Part shown: positions 24,117 through 31,765 of the stretch, in pieces
Position numbering within the stretch: position 1 is the stretch's first letter
How the letters are laid out: each line of letters opens with the position of its first letter
Assembly: GCA_041652575.1 (NCBI GenBank)
Contig: JBAZHC010000021.1
Coordinates: 1-48,559, forward strand
Direction: 5' to 3'
Origin: Phycisphaerae bacterium
Lineage (GTDB): Bacteria; Planctomycetota; Phycisphaerae; Sedimentisphaerales; UBA12454
DNA: 48,559 nucleotides
Made by a program: the position numbers and the translations under genes
The notes under the pieces: model-generated
What the model was told of the DNA's origin: nothing
What the model saw: the letters and a program-made list of their open reading frames with translations, nothing else
The model's database searches: none

Positions 24117-25142
24117 TTAAAATCCTAAAATCATCATTGCGGCACCAACTATCAGGCCTGCAATAAATGCAATACTTTTTACAATCAGGAAATCCTTCCG
24201 TGAATGTGCCAGCATCGGGAGCAGGCCATGCCCATCCTGTACAATGGAACTGCTGACAAGCACGCTCAGAGGCACTGTGCCTTGAACATAAAGCGTTACA
24301 AATAAAAGATGCGGCCCTGATTCAGGGATAATCCCAACAAGGCACGCTATAACCAGCACAATCCACTTGCCTTTCTGTATCATCGGGCCAAGGTCTAACC
24401 GCTCAGTGAGAAAATACATAATTATAAGCGCTCCCAGAGTCCACATGAATATCTTTGGCACATGACGCAGAGCTATATGACGCCATAAGTGATCTTCCAA
24501 AAAATGGTCATTTGTAGTAGCCGTTATGACCAGCGAGGCCGCAATTGTCATTATCAATGTATAGCGAAGCCATGCAGGCATATCTCCGCCTAAAATTCCG
24601 CTTAGTATTAAGATTATGATAATAACCAGTATCGATACTAATAAGAAACGAGCCATTGAGCAGTTTCGCCATTGTTGTTTAAACTGATTAAATGAAAATT
24701 TGCTGCATTGCTGGTCGGGATGAATGTCGATACCTTTTAAGCAATTCATGGATTTATTCTTCGGCTTATAAAAGAAATCTACGATTACACCAGTCAAGAT
24801 GCCGCAGATACTCATGCCAATCCCCATGAACAATGCTGTTTTGGGAGCCAAAGCCAAAAGCACAAATTGCTCATCGCCAAAAGTTGCAATAGCCGCCGCA
24901 ATCATTGCCCCCAGGCTTACCATGCCGTGCGAATACATTGTAAATACAACAAAAGTTCCCAGGCATCCCGGCGATGCTCCCAGCAATGTTGCAACGAGAT
25001 ACTGCTTCCACCGGCTGCCAAGCAGTATTTTTTGCCACAGACTGCCGGCTACTGCGTTAAGATATTCAATCAGCAGCATCATTACAAAAACAAAAGTTGT
25101 TATGATGCAGGTAGTCTGAATTATTTCTAACAATTTAGTCAT
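24117..25142 (-). CDS. Polytopic membrane permease (putative manganese/arsenic-efflux family)
   Basis: A 341-residue inner-membrane protein with about ten hydrophobic helices in two related halves. The first half carries F-V-M-M-L-L-I-E-Y-L-N and G-A-S-P-G-C-L-G-T-F; the second has the matching G-I-I-P-E-S-G-P-H. A-T-F-G-D-E-Q-F in half one and Q-D-G-H-G in half two would place acidic and His residues in the membrane. From memory these match a family annotated as putative manganese transporter or arsenic-efflux-like; the true ion is unproven. In this operon it may move a metal or oxyanion (Mo, W, Cu or Mn) used by the cofactor proteins. Confidence 0.78.
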   Translation of the reverse strand: MTKLLEIIQTTCIITTFVFVMMLLIEYLNAVAGSLWQKILLGSRWKQYLVATLLGASPGCLGTFVVFTMYSHGMVSLGAMIAAAIATFGDEQFVLLALAPKTALFMGIGMSICGILTGVIVDFFYKPKNKSMNCLKGIDIHPDQQCSKFSFNQFKQQWRNCSMARFLLVSILVIIIILILSGILGGDMPAWLRYTLIMTIAASLVITATTNDHFLEDHLWRHIALRHVPKIFMWTLGALIIMYFLTERLDLGPMIQKGKWIVLVIACLVGIIPESGPHLLFVTLYVQGTVPLSVLVSSSIVQDGHGLLPMLAHSRKDFLIVKSIAFIAGLIVGAAMMILGF

Positions 25143-25156
25143 AACGTTCTTAAAGC

Positions 25157-25645
25157 TTAACTTTCGTAATCACAAATTAAAACACCATTGAGATGATCTG
25201 TCTCATGCTGAAAAGCTCTTGCCAATAATCCGACAGCAACAATGCTTTGGATTTTTCCAGTTACATCCTGCCCCTGTATTTGAGCAATCTTATGCCGTTT
25301 AACTTTAACCGTTTTTCCCGGCAAACTCAGACAGCCTTCCTCCATAACATCACAATCAGAAGCAAGACTTATTTTTGGGTTAACCATACAATAACTCTGG
25401 TTATCCAGTTCAATCACAATTATTCGTCGTGAAAGCCCGATTTGTGGTGCGGCCAGACCGATGCCGTTATTCTGTCGCATAAAGTCTAACATCATACCGG
25501 CAAGAAGTTGTATATCATTGTCAAATACCTCTACGGGGCATGCCACTTGACGCAGCACCCGGCTGTCCGGATATATTTCCAACCGCAAAGGTTTTTTGAT
25601 TATTTTGCCTATGTCATTTTTGCCGTCGTCAATTACTGCTTTCAT
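25157..25645 (-). CDS. def: Peptide deformylase
   Basis: A 162-residue metalloenzyme that removes the N-formyl group from new proteins. All three motifs are intact: G-I-G-L-A-A-P-Q (61-68), E-G-C105-L-S and Q-H147-E148-T-D-H151, giving the Cys-His-His metal site and catalytic Glu. The protein ends shortly after the last motif, so it is a short form. Its place inside an anaerobic metal operon, not beside fmt, suggests an extra copy, perhaps serving a particular partner or metal condition; the main def is presumably elsewhere. It overlaps the preceding small gene by an ATGA. Confidence 0.92.
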   Translation of the reverse strand: MKAVIDDGKNDIGKIIKKPLRLEIYPDSRVLRQVACPVEVFDNDIQLLAGMMLDFMRQNNGIGLAAPQIGLSRRIIVIELDNQSYCMVNPKISLASDCDVMEEGCLSLPGKTVKVKRHKIAQIQGQDVTGKIQSIVAVGLLARAFQHETDHLNGVLICDYES

Positions 25646-25878
25646 ATCAAAGACAACTCCTTATCTGTATTGATGTTATCCCAATCAAATTTATCTATTT
25701 TAATCCAGCCGCTTTGCGGCAAAGAATCGAAACAAACCGGCCTGGGATTGCACCATCTTTTTCCGGGAGAAAACTGCCATTTGGTATAACGATTTATCGG
25801 CGAAGCAGTTTTATCTATTCGGTAACCATTAGGATGAAAACCGACATCAATTTCATCAGGTCGAAATGTAATATCCAT
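25642..25878 (-). CDS. Small protein of unknown function (78 aa)
   Basis: Not recognised. ATG 25878 has an excellent GGAGGTGA ribosome site 2 nt upstream of its start region, and the stop overlaps the deformylase start as ATGA, both strong signs of a translated gene. The product is polar and rich in aromatic residues (five Trp/Tyr-containing clusters such as R-Y-T-K-W-Q-F and S-G-W-I-K-I-D-K-F-D-W), with two Cys and no signal peptide. It may be a small partner of def or of the following proteins. Confidence 0.62.
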   Translation of the reverse strand: MDITFRPDEIDVGFHPNGYRIDKTASPINRYTKWQFSPGKRWCNPRPVCFDSLPQSGWIKIDKFDWDNINTDKELSLI

Positions 25879-25880
25879 AA

Positions 25881-25976
25881 TCACCTCCAGGCATATTTGT
25901 ATAAGTTATCTGCTGACTCTTTTATAAATTCTTCTTTACGTAACTTGTTGGGAAATACTTGTCGAATGAACTCCAT
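25881..25976 (-). CDS. Possible very small protein (31 aa) in operon spacer
   Basis: An ATG at 25976 opens 31 codons that end with TGA within the GGAGGTGA ribosome site of the next gene, a typical coupled arrangement. The peptide is basic and amphipathic (M-E-F-I-R-Q-V-F-P-N-K-L-R-K-E-E...). The frame continues upstream without stops for at least 13 codons, so a TTG start giving about 45 residues is possible. Only a weak ribosome site (AGG) is seen. It lies in the one long gap (142 bp) of the operon. Confidence 0.3.
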   Translation of the reverse strand: MEFIRQVFPNKLRKEEFIKESADNLYKYAWR

Positions 25977-26026
25977 AAACAGAAACCTGTTTTTAAATAA
26001 ACTGTGTACCAGCAAAGGTCGGGCAG

Positions 26027-26335
26027 TTATCTTTTTTTCAGCTTGTCTATCATTTCCTGAACTTCTTCGGTGCCTTTGTCATATAGTTTTTGCTCGTCAG
26101 GAGCCAGTTCGTGCAGAAGCCGTAAAAATTCGCCGGCGTGAACGCGCTCTTCGTTCGCTATATCTACGAGCACATCTTTAGCCAACTTGTTGTCCGTGGA
26201 TTCTGCCAACTGCATATACAACTGGATTGCCTCGTACTCGGCAGAAACCATAAAACGAATCGCCCGAATTAATTCGGCATCTGTCAGCTTACGGTCTTTT
26301 GCCATTCCGCTAAAAGGATTTCCAAATTCCGGCAT
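26027..26335 (-). CDS. Encapsulated-ferritin-like diiron protein
   Basis: A 102-residue two-helix ferritin-like protein. Metal-ligand motifs are Glu33 in S-A-E-Y-E-A-I-Q-L-Y and the E-x-x-H pair Glu63/His66 in A-N-E-E-R-V-H-A-G-E-F. This short half-ferritin pattern matches the EncFtn-type cargo and the ferritin-like domain fused to encapsulin in Pyrococcus; databases often label it a demethoxyubiquinone hydroxylase family protein. No encapsulin shell gene is next to it and the tail lacks an obvious cargo peptide. It likely dimerises to form an iron ferroxidase site, protecting the operon's oxygen-sensitive proteins. Confidence 0.85.
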   Translation of the reverse strand: MPEFGNPFSGMAKDRKLTDAELIRAIRFMVSAEYEAIQLYMQLAESTDNKLAKDVLVDIANEERVHAGEFLRLLHELAPDEQKLYDKGTEEVQEMIDKLKKR

Positions 26336-26363
26336 AGTTTACTTTCCTTTCATATTTTTTTCT

Positions 26364-28061
26364 TTAGAGCCCTGTACAAAATTCATCTCTCAACTGCCGG
26401 GCAGTTTTGCCTTCAAGAAGTTTTTCACTGATTCTTGCCACATAAGTTGAGTAACCGCCTGATATGCTTTTGGCATCAAGACCTTTTTGCCTTAAAAGTC
26501 TTGACGCGATATAACTTCGAATGCCTACGGAGCAATATAAGTTAATAGTTTTATCTTTTGGTAATTCATTCAATCTGTTTCGCATTTGGTCGACCGGTAT
26601 ATGTATTGCCCCTGGTACGTTACCGCCCGAAAATTCCGAATCTGAGCGGACGTCAACTATGAATGAAGATTTTTCTAATTTTTCAAAATGCTCTATATCT
26701 GCAGTGCCCTCCAATATATTGGCGGCTGCGAAGCCGGCCATATTTACAGGGTCTTTTCCACTGCCGTATGGCGGGGCATAAGCGAGTTCAAGTTCCTGCA
26801 GGTCAAAAACGGTCTTACCGAAATAAATGGCAGTAGCAAATACATCTATTCTTCTGTCCACACCGTCCTGACCGACAATCTGAACCCCAAGAATCCTTCC
26901 TTCCGGTTTACTGAAAAGTACCTTTATATGCATCTGCTTGGCTCCCGGATAATAACCGACATGATTGGCAGGATGTATGTAAACTTTTTCATAATCCATA
27001 TCAGTTTTTTTCAAATCCTTTTCAGTTGCACCTGTCATTGCTACTGTAAGTTCAAATACTTTAAGTATCGCTGTTCCCTGAGTGCCTTTATATTTAACAT
27101 CTCTGCCGCATATATTATCCGCTACAATTCTGCCCTGTCTGTTTGCCGGTCCGGCCAGGGGAATCAAAACCGGCTTTTTCAACACAAAGTGCTGAACCTC
27201 AATTGCGTCACCAATGGCAAAAATATCAGGGTCGCTCGTCTGCAGATTATTATTTACTTTTATTCCTCCTGTGCTGCCAAGCTCTAAATCCGACTCTTTA
27301 GCCAATTTGACTTCCGGCTTTACCCCAATAGCAAGTACTGCCATATCGCAGCGAAGTTCCATACCTGATTTTAGAGCAACGAACAATTTAGAATCACTTT
27401 CTCGAAAACCTGTAACTGCGTCACTGAGCCAAAGTGCGATACTCTGCTCGTGCAGGTGCTCATGCAGAAGATTGGCCATCTCTTTATCCAGTGTGGGCAT
27501 TACCTGGTCGAGCATCTCGACTACTGCTACGAGCATACCGCGTTTATGAAGATTCTCGGCCATCTCAAGGCCGATGTATCCGCCGCCGATAACTACAGCC
27601 CGTTTAGGATTATGCTCTGAGATGAAATCACTAATTGCATCTGCATTCGGTATACTTCGCAGTGTGAATATCCTTGGGGAATTGATTCCGGGTATAGGCG
27701 GTCTTGTCGGTTCCGCCCCGGGCGAAAGAATTAACTTGTCATATTTTTCAGTATGGGTAATTTCGGAAGATATATCTTTTACATTTACTTCTTTACGTTT
27801 GCGGTCAATACCCATCACTTCACTGTTGACTCTTACATCAATGTTGAATCTATCCTTAAATTTCTTTGGCGTCTGAACAAGTAAATCATCGCGGTTTTTT
27901 ATGACCTGGCCCACGTAATAAGGCAAACCGCAATTGGCAAATGAGATATACTTTCCTCTTTCAAAAAGAACTATCTCGGCATTCTCATCCAACCGGCGCA
28001 ATCTTGCCGCTGCCGATGCTCCACCTGCTACACCGCCTATGATTACAATTTTTTTACTCAT
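26364..28061 (-). CDS. CoA-disulfide reductase-like flavoprotein with C-terminal rhodanese domain
   Basis: A 565-residue protein of the CoADR-RHD type. Residues 1-440 are an FAD/NAD(P)H disulfide oxidoreductase: G-G-V-A-G-G (9-14) binds FAD, Cys44 in F-A-N-C-G-L-P-Y is the single redox cysteine, V-V-I-G-G-G-Y-I-G-L-E is the NAD(P) site, and F-A-I-G-D-A is the second FAD contact. Residues about 460-560 are a rhodanese with catalytic loop C-S-V-G-I-R-S. Such enzymes reduce CoA disulfide, polysulfide or persulfide. In this operon it could supply or handle sulfane sulfur for Mo/Cu/Fe-sulfide cluster building (inference). Confidence 0.93.
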   Translation of the reverse strand: MSKKIVIIGGVAGGASAAARLRRLDENAEIVLFERGKYISFANCGLPYYVGQVIKNRDDLLVQTPKKFKDRFNIDVRVNSEVMGIDRKRKEVNVKDISSEITHTEKYDKLILSPGAEPTRPPIPGINSPRIFTLRSIPNADAISDFISEHNPKRAVVIGGGYIGLEMAENLHKRGMLVAVVEMLDQVMPTLDKEMANLLHEHLHEQSIALWLSDAVTGFRESDSKLFVALKSGMELRCDMAVLAIGVKPEVKLAKESDLELGSTGGIKVNNNLQTSDPDIFAIGDAIEVQHFVLKKPVLIPLAGPANRQGRIVADNICGRDVKYKGTQGTAILKVFELTVAMTGATEKDLKKTDMDYEKVYIHPANHVGYYPGAKQMHIKVLFSKPEGRILGVQIVGQDGVDRRIDVFATAIYFGKTVFDLQELELAYAPPYGSGKDPVNMAGFAAANILEGTADIEHFEKLEKSSFIVDVRSDSEFSGGNVPGAIHIPVDQMRNRLNELPKDKTINLYCSVGIRSYIASRLLRQKGLDAKSISGGYSTYVARISEKLLEGKTARQLRDEFCTGL

Positions 28062-28076
28062 GTATTATTCTCCTTA

Positions 28077-28637
28077 TCAGTCAAACAAAAATACTGCTAT
28101 GGCAAGTGTGGTTGTCCATTCGTTTTTTTTGCCCATTGCAGTCTGAGTTACATTTGTGGTTTTTATTATCAGCCCGCTTGATTTATAAGCCTGTTCTTTT
28201 TCCGACCAGGCCTTGTTGGGGTCAACTTCAAACCCAAGCGTTGTGCCAAGCATCTCGGCAGCTAAATCTTCAGACATATCACCGGCTTGTTTTTCGTTCA
28301 TGCCGTGACCATGTACTTCACTCAAATAGCCCCAGTTATTGTCATCTTTAGGCAGGGCGACGCCAATCGAAGTGGCTACAATTCTGCCATATTCATTTGT
28401 ATCCGCTCTTGCCATAACACAGTAACAAATACTTCCCGGCATGAGCATTCTCAATCCTTTTTCCCTGCTGATAATTTTGCATTTGGGGGGAAGAATCGAA
28501 GATACCTGTACAAGATTTTGATGTGCTACTCCCGCCTGACGCAGAGCGTTCTCAAAGGATTTTAACTGGTATCTGTGACGGCCGACTCCCTTGGTCAGAA
28601 AGACCTTTCTGGGAACAAGGTTGGAATTTTCACTCAT
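28077..28637 (-). CDS. pdaD: Pyruvoyl-dependent arginine decarboxylase
   Basis: A 186-residue proenzyme that converts arginine to agmatine. The self-cleavage site is visible as V-Q-V-S46-S47-I-L-P-P; cleavage would turn Ser47 into the pyruvoyl group of the alpha chain. Other family marks are P-G-S-I-C-Y-C-V-M-A, A-T-S-I-G-V-A and E-x-H-G-H-G. The length is normal. The enzyme is common in archaea and scattered in anaerobic bacteria, where it starts polyamine synthesis or acid-stress defence. Its place in a metal-redox operon is unexpected, and no agmatinase or agmatine deiminase is nearby. Confidence 0.92.
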   Translation of the reverse strand: MSENSNLVPRKVFLTKGVGRHRYQLKSFENALRQAGVAHQNLVQVSSILPPKCKIISREKGLRMLMPGSICYCVMARADTNEYGRIVATSIGVALPKDDNNWGYLSEVHGHGMNEKQAGDMSEDLAAEMLGTTLGFEVDPNKAWSEKEQAYKSSGLIIKTTNVTQTAMGKKNEWTTTLAIAVFLFD

Positions 28638-28733
28638 TAGCGATTCCTTCGTATTTTATAGGCATTGCTATTTTGACTGTTTGGTACAGTTGTATCGTTT
28701 CCGGGCAGATATTCATAGATTATCTGATTTGCT

Positions 28734-29108
28734 TCAGTGAATAATTTCTGCTCCGTTGTATATTTCTTCTACATGCATTACGACAGCAGCGGCCTTCGGT
28801 AGTTTTTCAGGTACCCATTTTTGAACTTCATCAAACATAGTTCCTTCTATGAGTCTTTGGGCTGTGCCTTTAATTTGAAAAGAACCTTTTTCATCATCGA
28901 GAACAGCAAAGGCAATTTTCCCATTGTTTAAAATGTTGTCTCGTGTCTTATTAAAATAATTATCTGCAATTAGAATTGTTTGATCATCAACAACCTTTAG
29001 ATATTTAACATAGACTACGTTAGGGATTCCCTTAGATGTGCTGGTTGCCAAACAAAACAGCTCCTGTTTAGATATCGCTTTTTTAACCGCATCAGGCAAT
29101 TTGGCCAT
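28734..29108 (-). CDS. Pyridoxamine 5'-phosphate oxidase-like FMN-binding protein
   Basis: A 124-residue split-barrel protein. The N-terminal strand pattern F-C-L-A-T-S-T-S-K-G-I-P-N-V, then Y-F-N-K-T-R-D-N-I and G-K-I-A-F-A-V-L-D, are typical of small FMN- or F420-binding members of the PNPOx superfamily. It is too short to be PdxH. A redox role for a small substrate is likely but not assignable. The 96-bp gap to the next gene holds only a weak 28-codon frame. Confidence 0.8.
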   Translation of the reverse strand: MAKLPDAVKKAISKQELFCLATSTSKGIPNVVYVKYLKVVDDQTILIADNYFNKTRDNILNNGKIAFAVLDDEKGSFQIKGTAQRLIEGTMFDEVQKWVPEKLPKAAAVVMHVEEIYNGAEIIH

Positions 29109-29146
29109 TTTGCTTTCCTTTCAAAAAGTGATTTTTATTGTTTCTT

Positions 29147-30007
29147 TTAAATGCTTTTGTTTTTTTGTAAAATCATATGGCCGATTTTACAGCCAATGTC
29201 TCTTGCGATAACCGGACATTTGGCTTTAAGTATGAAAAAAATATTTTTATCTATGCCGCTCAGTGTTTCGTAATTGCCTTGTCCTTTGGCTATAATCAAA
29301 TCAGCCTTTTTAAAACGCTCCTGAAACTCTTTCGAACAATTTTCCAGAATCGTTCCCGGAGCATCGTCGCCATTGTCAATAACATCGACTATGTCTGTTA
29401 ATCCTGCTGCCTTTGCATCATCGATAGTAGCATCATTGATGACAGGTGAACCTTTTACCACGAGCGTTATCTTATCAGTACCTATTTGCTCTATGAGGAA
29501 TCTGTCAAATACTATTTCACCGGCGTTATCAGCAAGGTATAAAATATCATTTGCATTATCTACTGCATTTTTGAAAATATTCACATTCGAGAGATCAAAA
29601 GGATGTAATATAGCATTATTAATTATATTTTCAACTTCCGACGATTCCAAAGAAGATTTAACCCCAAGGTCTATTATATTTCCCGCAATTGCCAGACGTA
29701 TTGCCATTTCAAAAGGTTTTGTTGAATGGGCGAGCAAATCATTAAACTTTGGGAAGAAATTCAGAGCAAATTCATTAAAATACTGTTTCTTCTGTTTGTA
29801 CGGGTCATCTGTTTTAATAATTTGCCTGATTTTTCGATGTATTTTTTGTGCCATTACAGGAGGGCTTGTACTTAAATCCATATTGCCGACCAAATCGAGA
29901 ACCTGGCGTAAAATTTGCTCGTGCATTTTCTGGTCATCAGTTGCCAGCCTGACAGCGTCAAGTGATTGGCGGACAAAACACGGAATACAATCCAAATATG
30001 TTCGCAT
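29147..30007 (-). CDS. DUF89 (ARMT1-like) metal-dependent phosphatase-type protein
   Basis: A 286-residue protein of DUF89 subfamily I. It opens with R-T-Y-L-D-C-I-P-C-F-V-R-Q and carries the conserved D-N-A-G-E-I-V-F-D (about 162-170), V-V-K-G-S-P-V-I-N-D-A-T and A-K-G-Q-G-N-Y-E-T-L. Family members are metal-dependent damage-control phosphatases acting on sugar phosphates or related metabolites. ATG 30007 is chosen over a GTG 6 bp upstream. C-x-x-C at the N terminus is typical of the bacterial/archaeal form. Confidence 0.88.
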   Translation of the reverse strand: MRTYLDCIPCFVRQSLDAVRLATDDQKMHEQILRQVLDLVGNMDLSTSPPVMAQKIHRKIRQIIKTDDPYKQKKQYFNEFALNFFPKFNDLLAHSTKPFEMAIRLAIAGNIIDLGVKSSLESSEVENIINNAILHPFDLSNVNIFKNAVDNANDILYLADNAGEIVFDRFLIEQIGTDKITLVVKGSPVINDATIDDAKAAGLTDIVDVIDNGDDAPGTILENCSKEFQERFKKADLIIAKGQGNYETLSGIDKNIFFILKAKCPVIARDIGCKIGHMILQKNKSI

Positions 30008-30086
30008 TTTCACTTCTTAAACCAAATGTTATCCCATTCCTGAATGGTTTGAATATACGCCGCTATTATCGCCAAATGCACATTCT

Positions 30087-30407
30087 TTACAAAGAGTTTT
30101 CTTTGGCTGATTTTATTGCGTCTTCGACAGTACCGCTAATGCCGGTGCGAATCTTTATGTTCGCCGCGGTCAAAATTTGTTCAGCCTTTGGACCGCAATT
30201 ACCTGTGAGTACGACATCGGGATTTAACTCGGCGACTTTTTGTGCAGCGGCTATTCCCGCCCCGGTTGCAGCATTTACGCTTTCATTTTCTACAGCTTCA
30301 AATCCATCTTTATCGGTATCGGTAACTATAAAATATGCCGCTCTTCCGAAACGTTCATCAACTTTGGCCGACAATACAGGCGCAGTGGCAGTAATTAAAA
30401 TTTTCAT
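30087..30407 (-). CDS. NifX/NifB-family metal-cluster-binding-like protein, second copy
   Basis: A 106-residue protein of the same superfamily as 21001-21339 but clearly diverged. It shows F-G-R-A-A-Y-F (replacing F-G-H-S), and T-G-N-C-G-P-K-A around a conserved Cys, then a final helix. Two such proteins at opposite ends of one operon suggest distinct carriers or a heterodimer for a metal-sulfur centre. It follows the DUF5320 gene by 17 bp, a frequent pairing in anaerobes. Confidence 0.87.
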   Translation of the reverse strand: MKILITATAPVLSAKVDERFGRAAYFIVTDTDKDGFEAVENESVNAATGAGIAAAQKVAELNPDVVLTGNCGPKAEQILTAANIKIRTGISGTVEDAIKSAKENSL

Positions 30408-30424
30408 TTTATAAAATTACCTTT

Positions 30425-30721
30425 CTATTTTTCTGTTTGCAGTTGCGCTATTTGAGATTTTACTTCTTTAAGGTCTGCTTCGAGACTTTCAGCATCCTGC
30501 TGCAGGGATTGTATTTGCTGCTCTTTTGTTATAACCGCTGCGGGCTGAAACTGGGCAAAATTGCCATAACCTCTTGCCCAAAAGCGATTTCCGCGGCCAA
30601 AGCCGCGTCCCATTCCACGGCCTCTGCCGAATCCGCCGCCTGCGAATCCCGCACAACGTCCTAAACCACGACCTGTCATTGGTCCTGCTCCCATTGGTCC
30701 TGTTCCATTTCCACCTGGCAT
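30425..30721 (-). CDS. DUF5320 family protein
   Basis: A 98-residue protein with a Gly/Met/Arg-rich first half (M-P-G-G-N-G-T-G-P-M-G-A-G-P-M-T-G-R-G, single Cys23) and a C-terminal coiled coil (about 65-98, regular L/I spacing). Such proteins commonly precede NifX-like genes in anaerobic bacteria and archaea; their role is unknown. It is the first gene of the operon, with AAGGAG 7 nt before the ATG and a promoter at 30758-30786. Confidence 0.87.
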   Translation of the reverse strand: MPGGNGTGPMGAGPMTGRGLGRCAGFAGGGFGRGRGMGRGFGRGNRFWARGYGNFAQFQPAAVITKEQQIQSLQQDAESLEADLKEVKSQIAQLQTEK

Positions 30722-30757
30722 TTCTATACTCCTTAAAAAAAACCTTGTTACTTATAC

Positions 30758-30786
30758 ATTATGAGCATAAGCCCATAATATGTCAA
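30758..30786 (-). promoter_or_regulatory. Promoter and possible operator of the 15-gene minus-strand operon
   Basis: TTGACA (30786-30781), 17 nt, CATAAT (30763-30758). The spacer and -10 hold inverted repeats: ATTATG...CATAAT around 10 nt, and TTATG-CT-CATAA. A regulator bound there would cover the polymerase site; the UPF0251 protein made from the last gene is a possible candidate. Confidence 0.7.
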
Positions 30787-30848
30787 GGAAAATTTTTTAC
30801 TAACATAGCCGCACGCCTGCTCAACATAAAAGTTGACAATTCAGAAAT

Positions 30849-30906
30849 ACAGACTTACACTGACTTATACATTTAGATACGGACTGACACTGACTTAAAC
30901 ACGGAC
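30849..30906. repeat. Direct repeat of GACTxACACTGACTTA type
   Basis: Two 20-bp near copies at 30851-30870 and 30881-30900, spaced 30 bp apart. They lie between the divergent operon and lipoprotein promoters. Similar ACACGGATTAACACGGATTA runs occur near 6196-6218 and ACACGAAT runs near 45431-45460. Confidence 0.5.
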
Positions 30907-30930
30907 GGGCACGATAGTAAGGAATATAAA

Positions 30931-31569
30931 ATGACAATAAAAACAACGACTCAAAACTATTTATTCTGTATTCTGATTTCTGTATTCTGTGTTCTGCTTT
31001 TTGCCGGATGCGAAGAAAAGAAACAGATAAAGACAGCCAATGAGAAGCCAGGGATTTTAGGTCAAAAAGCTCCTGAAGACAACAACTCGCCGAAGAAGCT
31101 GTCGGCTGAAATCAAACAACTCAAGGAACAAATTGAGACCCTGACAGGAATCGATAAGCAGGCGAGAATCGAAGCGCTGTCAACGATATCGGCAATCGAA
31201 CTTACCAGCCGATGCGGGCTGTACGACAAAAAAAATAAAGACAATAAAAAAGAAACACTGGTTGTTTATCTTAAACCCATCGACGATATGGGCGACTGCG
31301 TAAAAGCGGCCGGCGCGGTGGAGATACAACTTTGGAACCTGAACGCAGAACCCAACGAAGCGCTTTTAAGTAAATGGGAAATTGAGCCGAAAGAACTTAA
31401 GAAAAACTGGTCAGGCTCACTGCTGACAAGCTATTATAAACTGCAATTCGATGTAAATTCGGTTTTAACCGGCAATAAAAACGAAAAAGAACTTACGCTA
31501 AAGGCGCAGTTTACAGACTACCTGACAGGAAAAATTTTAAAAGCGCAAAGAGTGGTAAATAATAAATAA
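30931..31569 (+). CDS. Lipoprotein of unknown function
   Basis: A 212-residue protein with a lipoprotein signal: a hydrophobic stretch and lipobox L-F-A-G-C at about residue 23-27. The mature part has a polar Lys/Glu linker with a short coiled coil (K-Q-L-K-E-Q-I-E-T-L) and a beta-rich domain with Y-L-K-P-I-D-D-M-G-D and the final D-Y-L-T-G-K. No function can be assigned. It would be processed by the Lnt encoded at 215-1876. Confidence 0.78.
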   Translation: MTIKTTTQNYLFCILISVFCVLLFAGCEEKKQIKTANEKPGILGQKAPEDNNSPKKLSAEIKQLKEQIETLTGIDKQARIEALSTISAIELTSRCGLYDKKNKDNKKETLVVYLKPIDDMGDCVKAAGAVEIQLWNLNAEPNEALLSKWEIEPKELKKNWSGSLLTSYYKLQFDVNSVLTGNKNEKELTLKAQFTDYLTGKILKAQRVVNNK

Positions 31570-31674
31570 AATTACATAAAGCGGTTGTGCTGCTCGTCAA
31601 CGGTAAATGTTAACTATGAAACTATATACAATTCCAATTCTTCCGCGATTCAGTGAAAGCAGGGCATTTTTAAC

Positions 31675-31704
31675 TTGATTTTAGGTATGATTTAAAGATA
31701 TTAT
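31675..31704 (+). promoter_or_regulatory. Possible promoter before the small secreted protein gene
   Basis: TTGATT (31675-31680), 18 nt, TATTAT (31699-31704), about 60 nt before the GTG start at 31766. Fair but not outstanding match. Confidence 0.4.
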
Positions 31705-31765
31705 AAAAGGCTATAAATCGAGTGAAATAGCCGGTGGATTTCATAAAAAGGAAGAGAAAAAAGTC

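Noticed and set aside
24074..25156. Metal riboswitch ahead of the permease gene
   Set aside because: The gap between def and the permease is only 14 bp, too short for any known riboswitch.
28630..28716. 28-codon minus-strand frame in the gap before pdaD
   Set aside because: It has no ribosome site and the peptide has no recognisable feature; its overlap with the pdaD start may be chance.
21001..30407. Nitrogen-fixation cluster, because of NifX-like proteins and Mrp
   Set aside because: No nifHDK, nifENB or other nitrogenase genes are present; NifX-like proteins of this size are common in non-fixing anaerobes.
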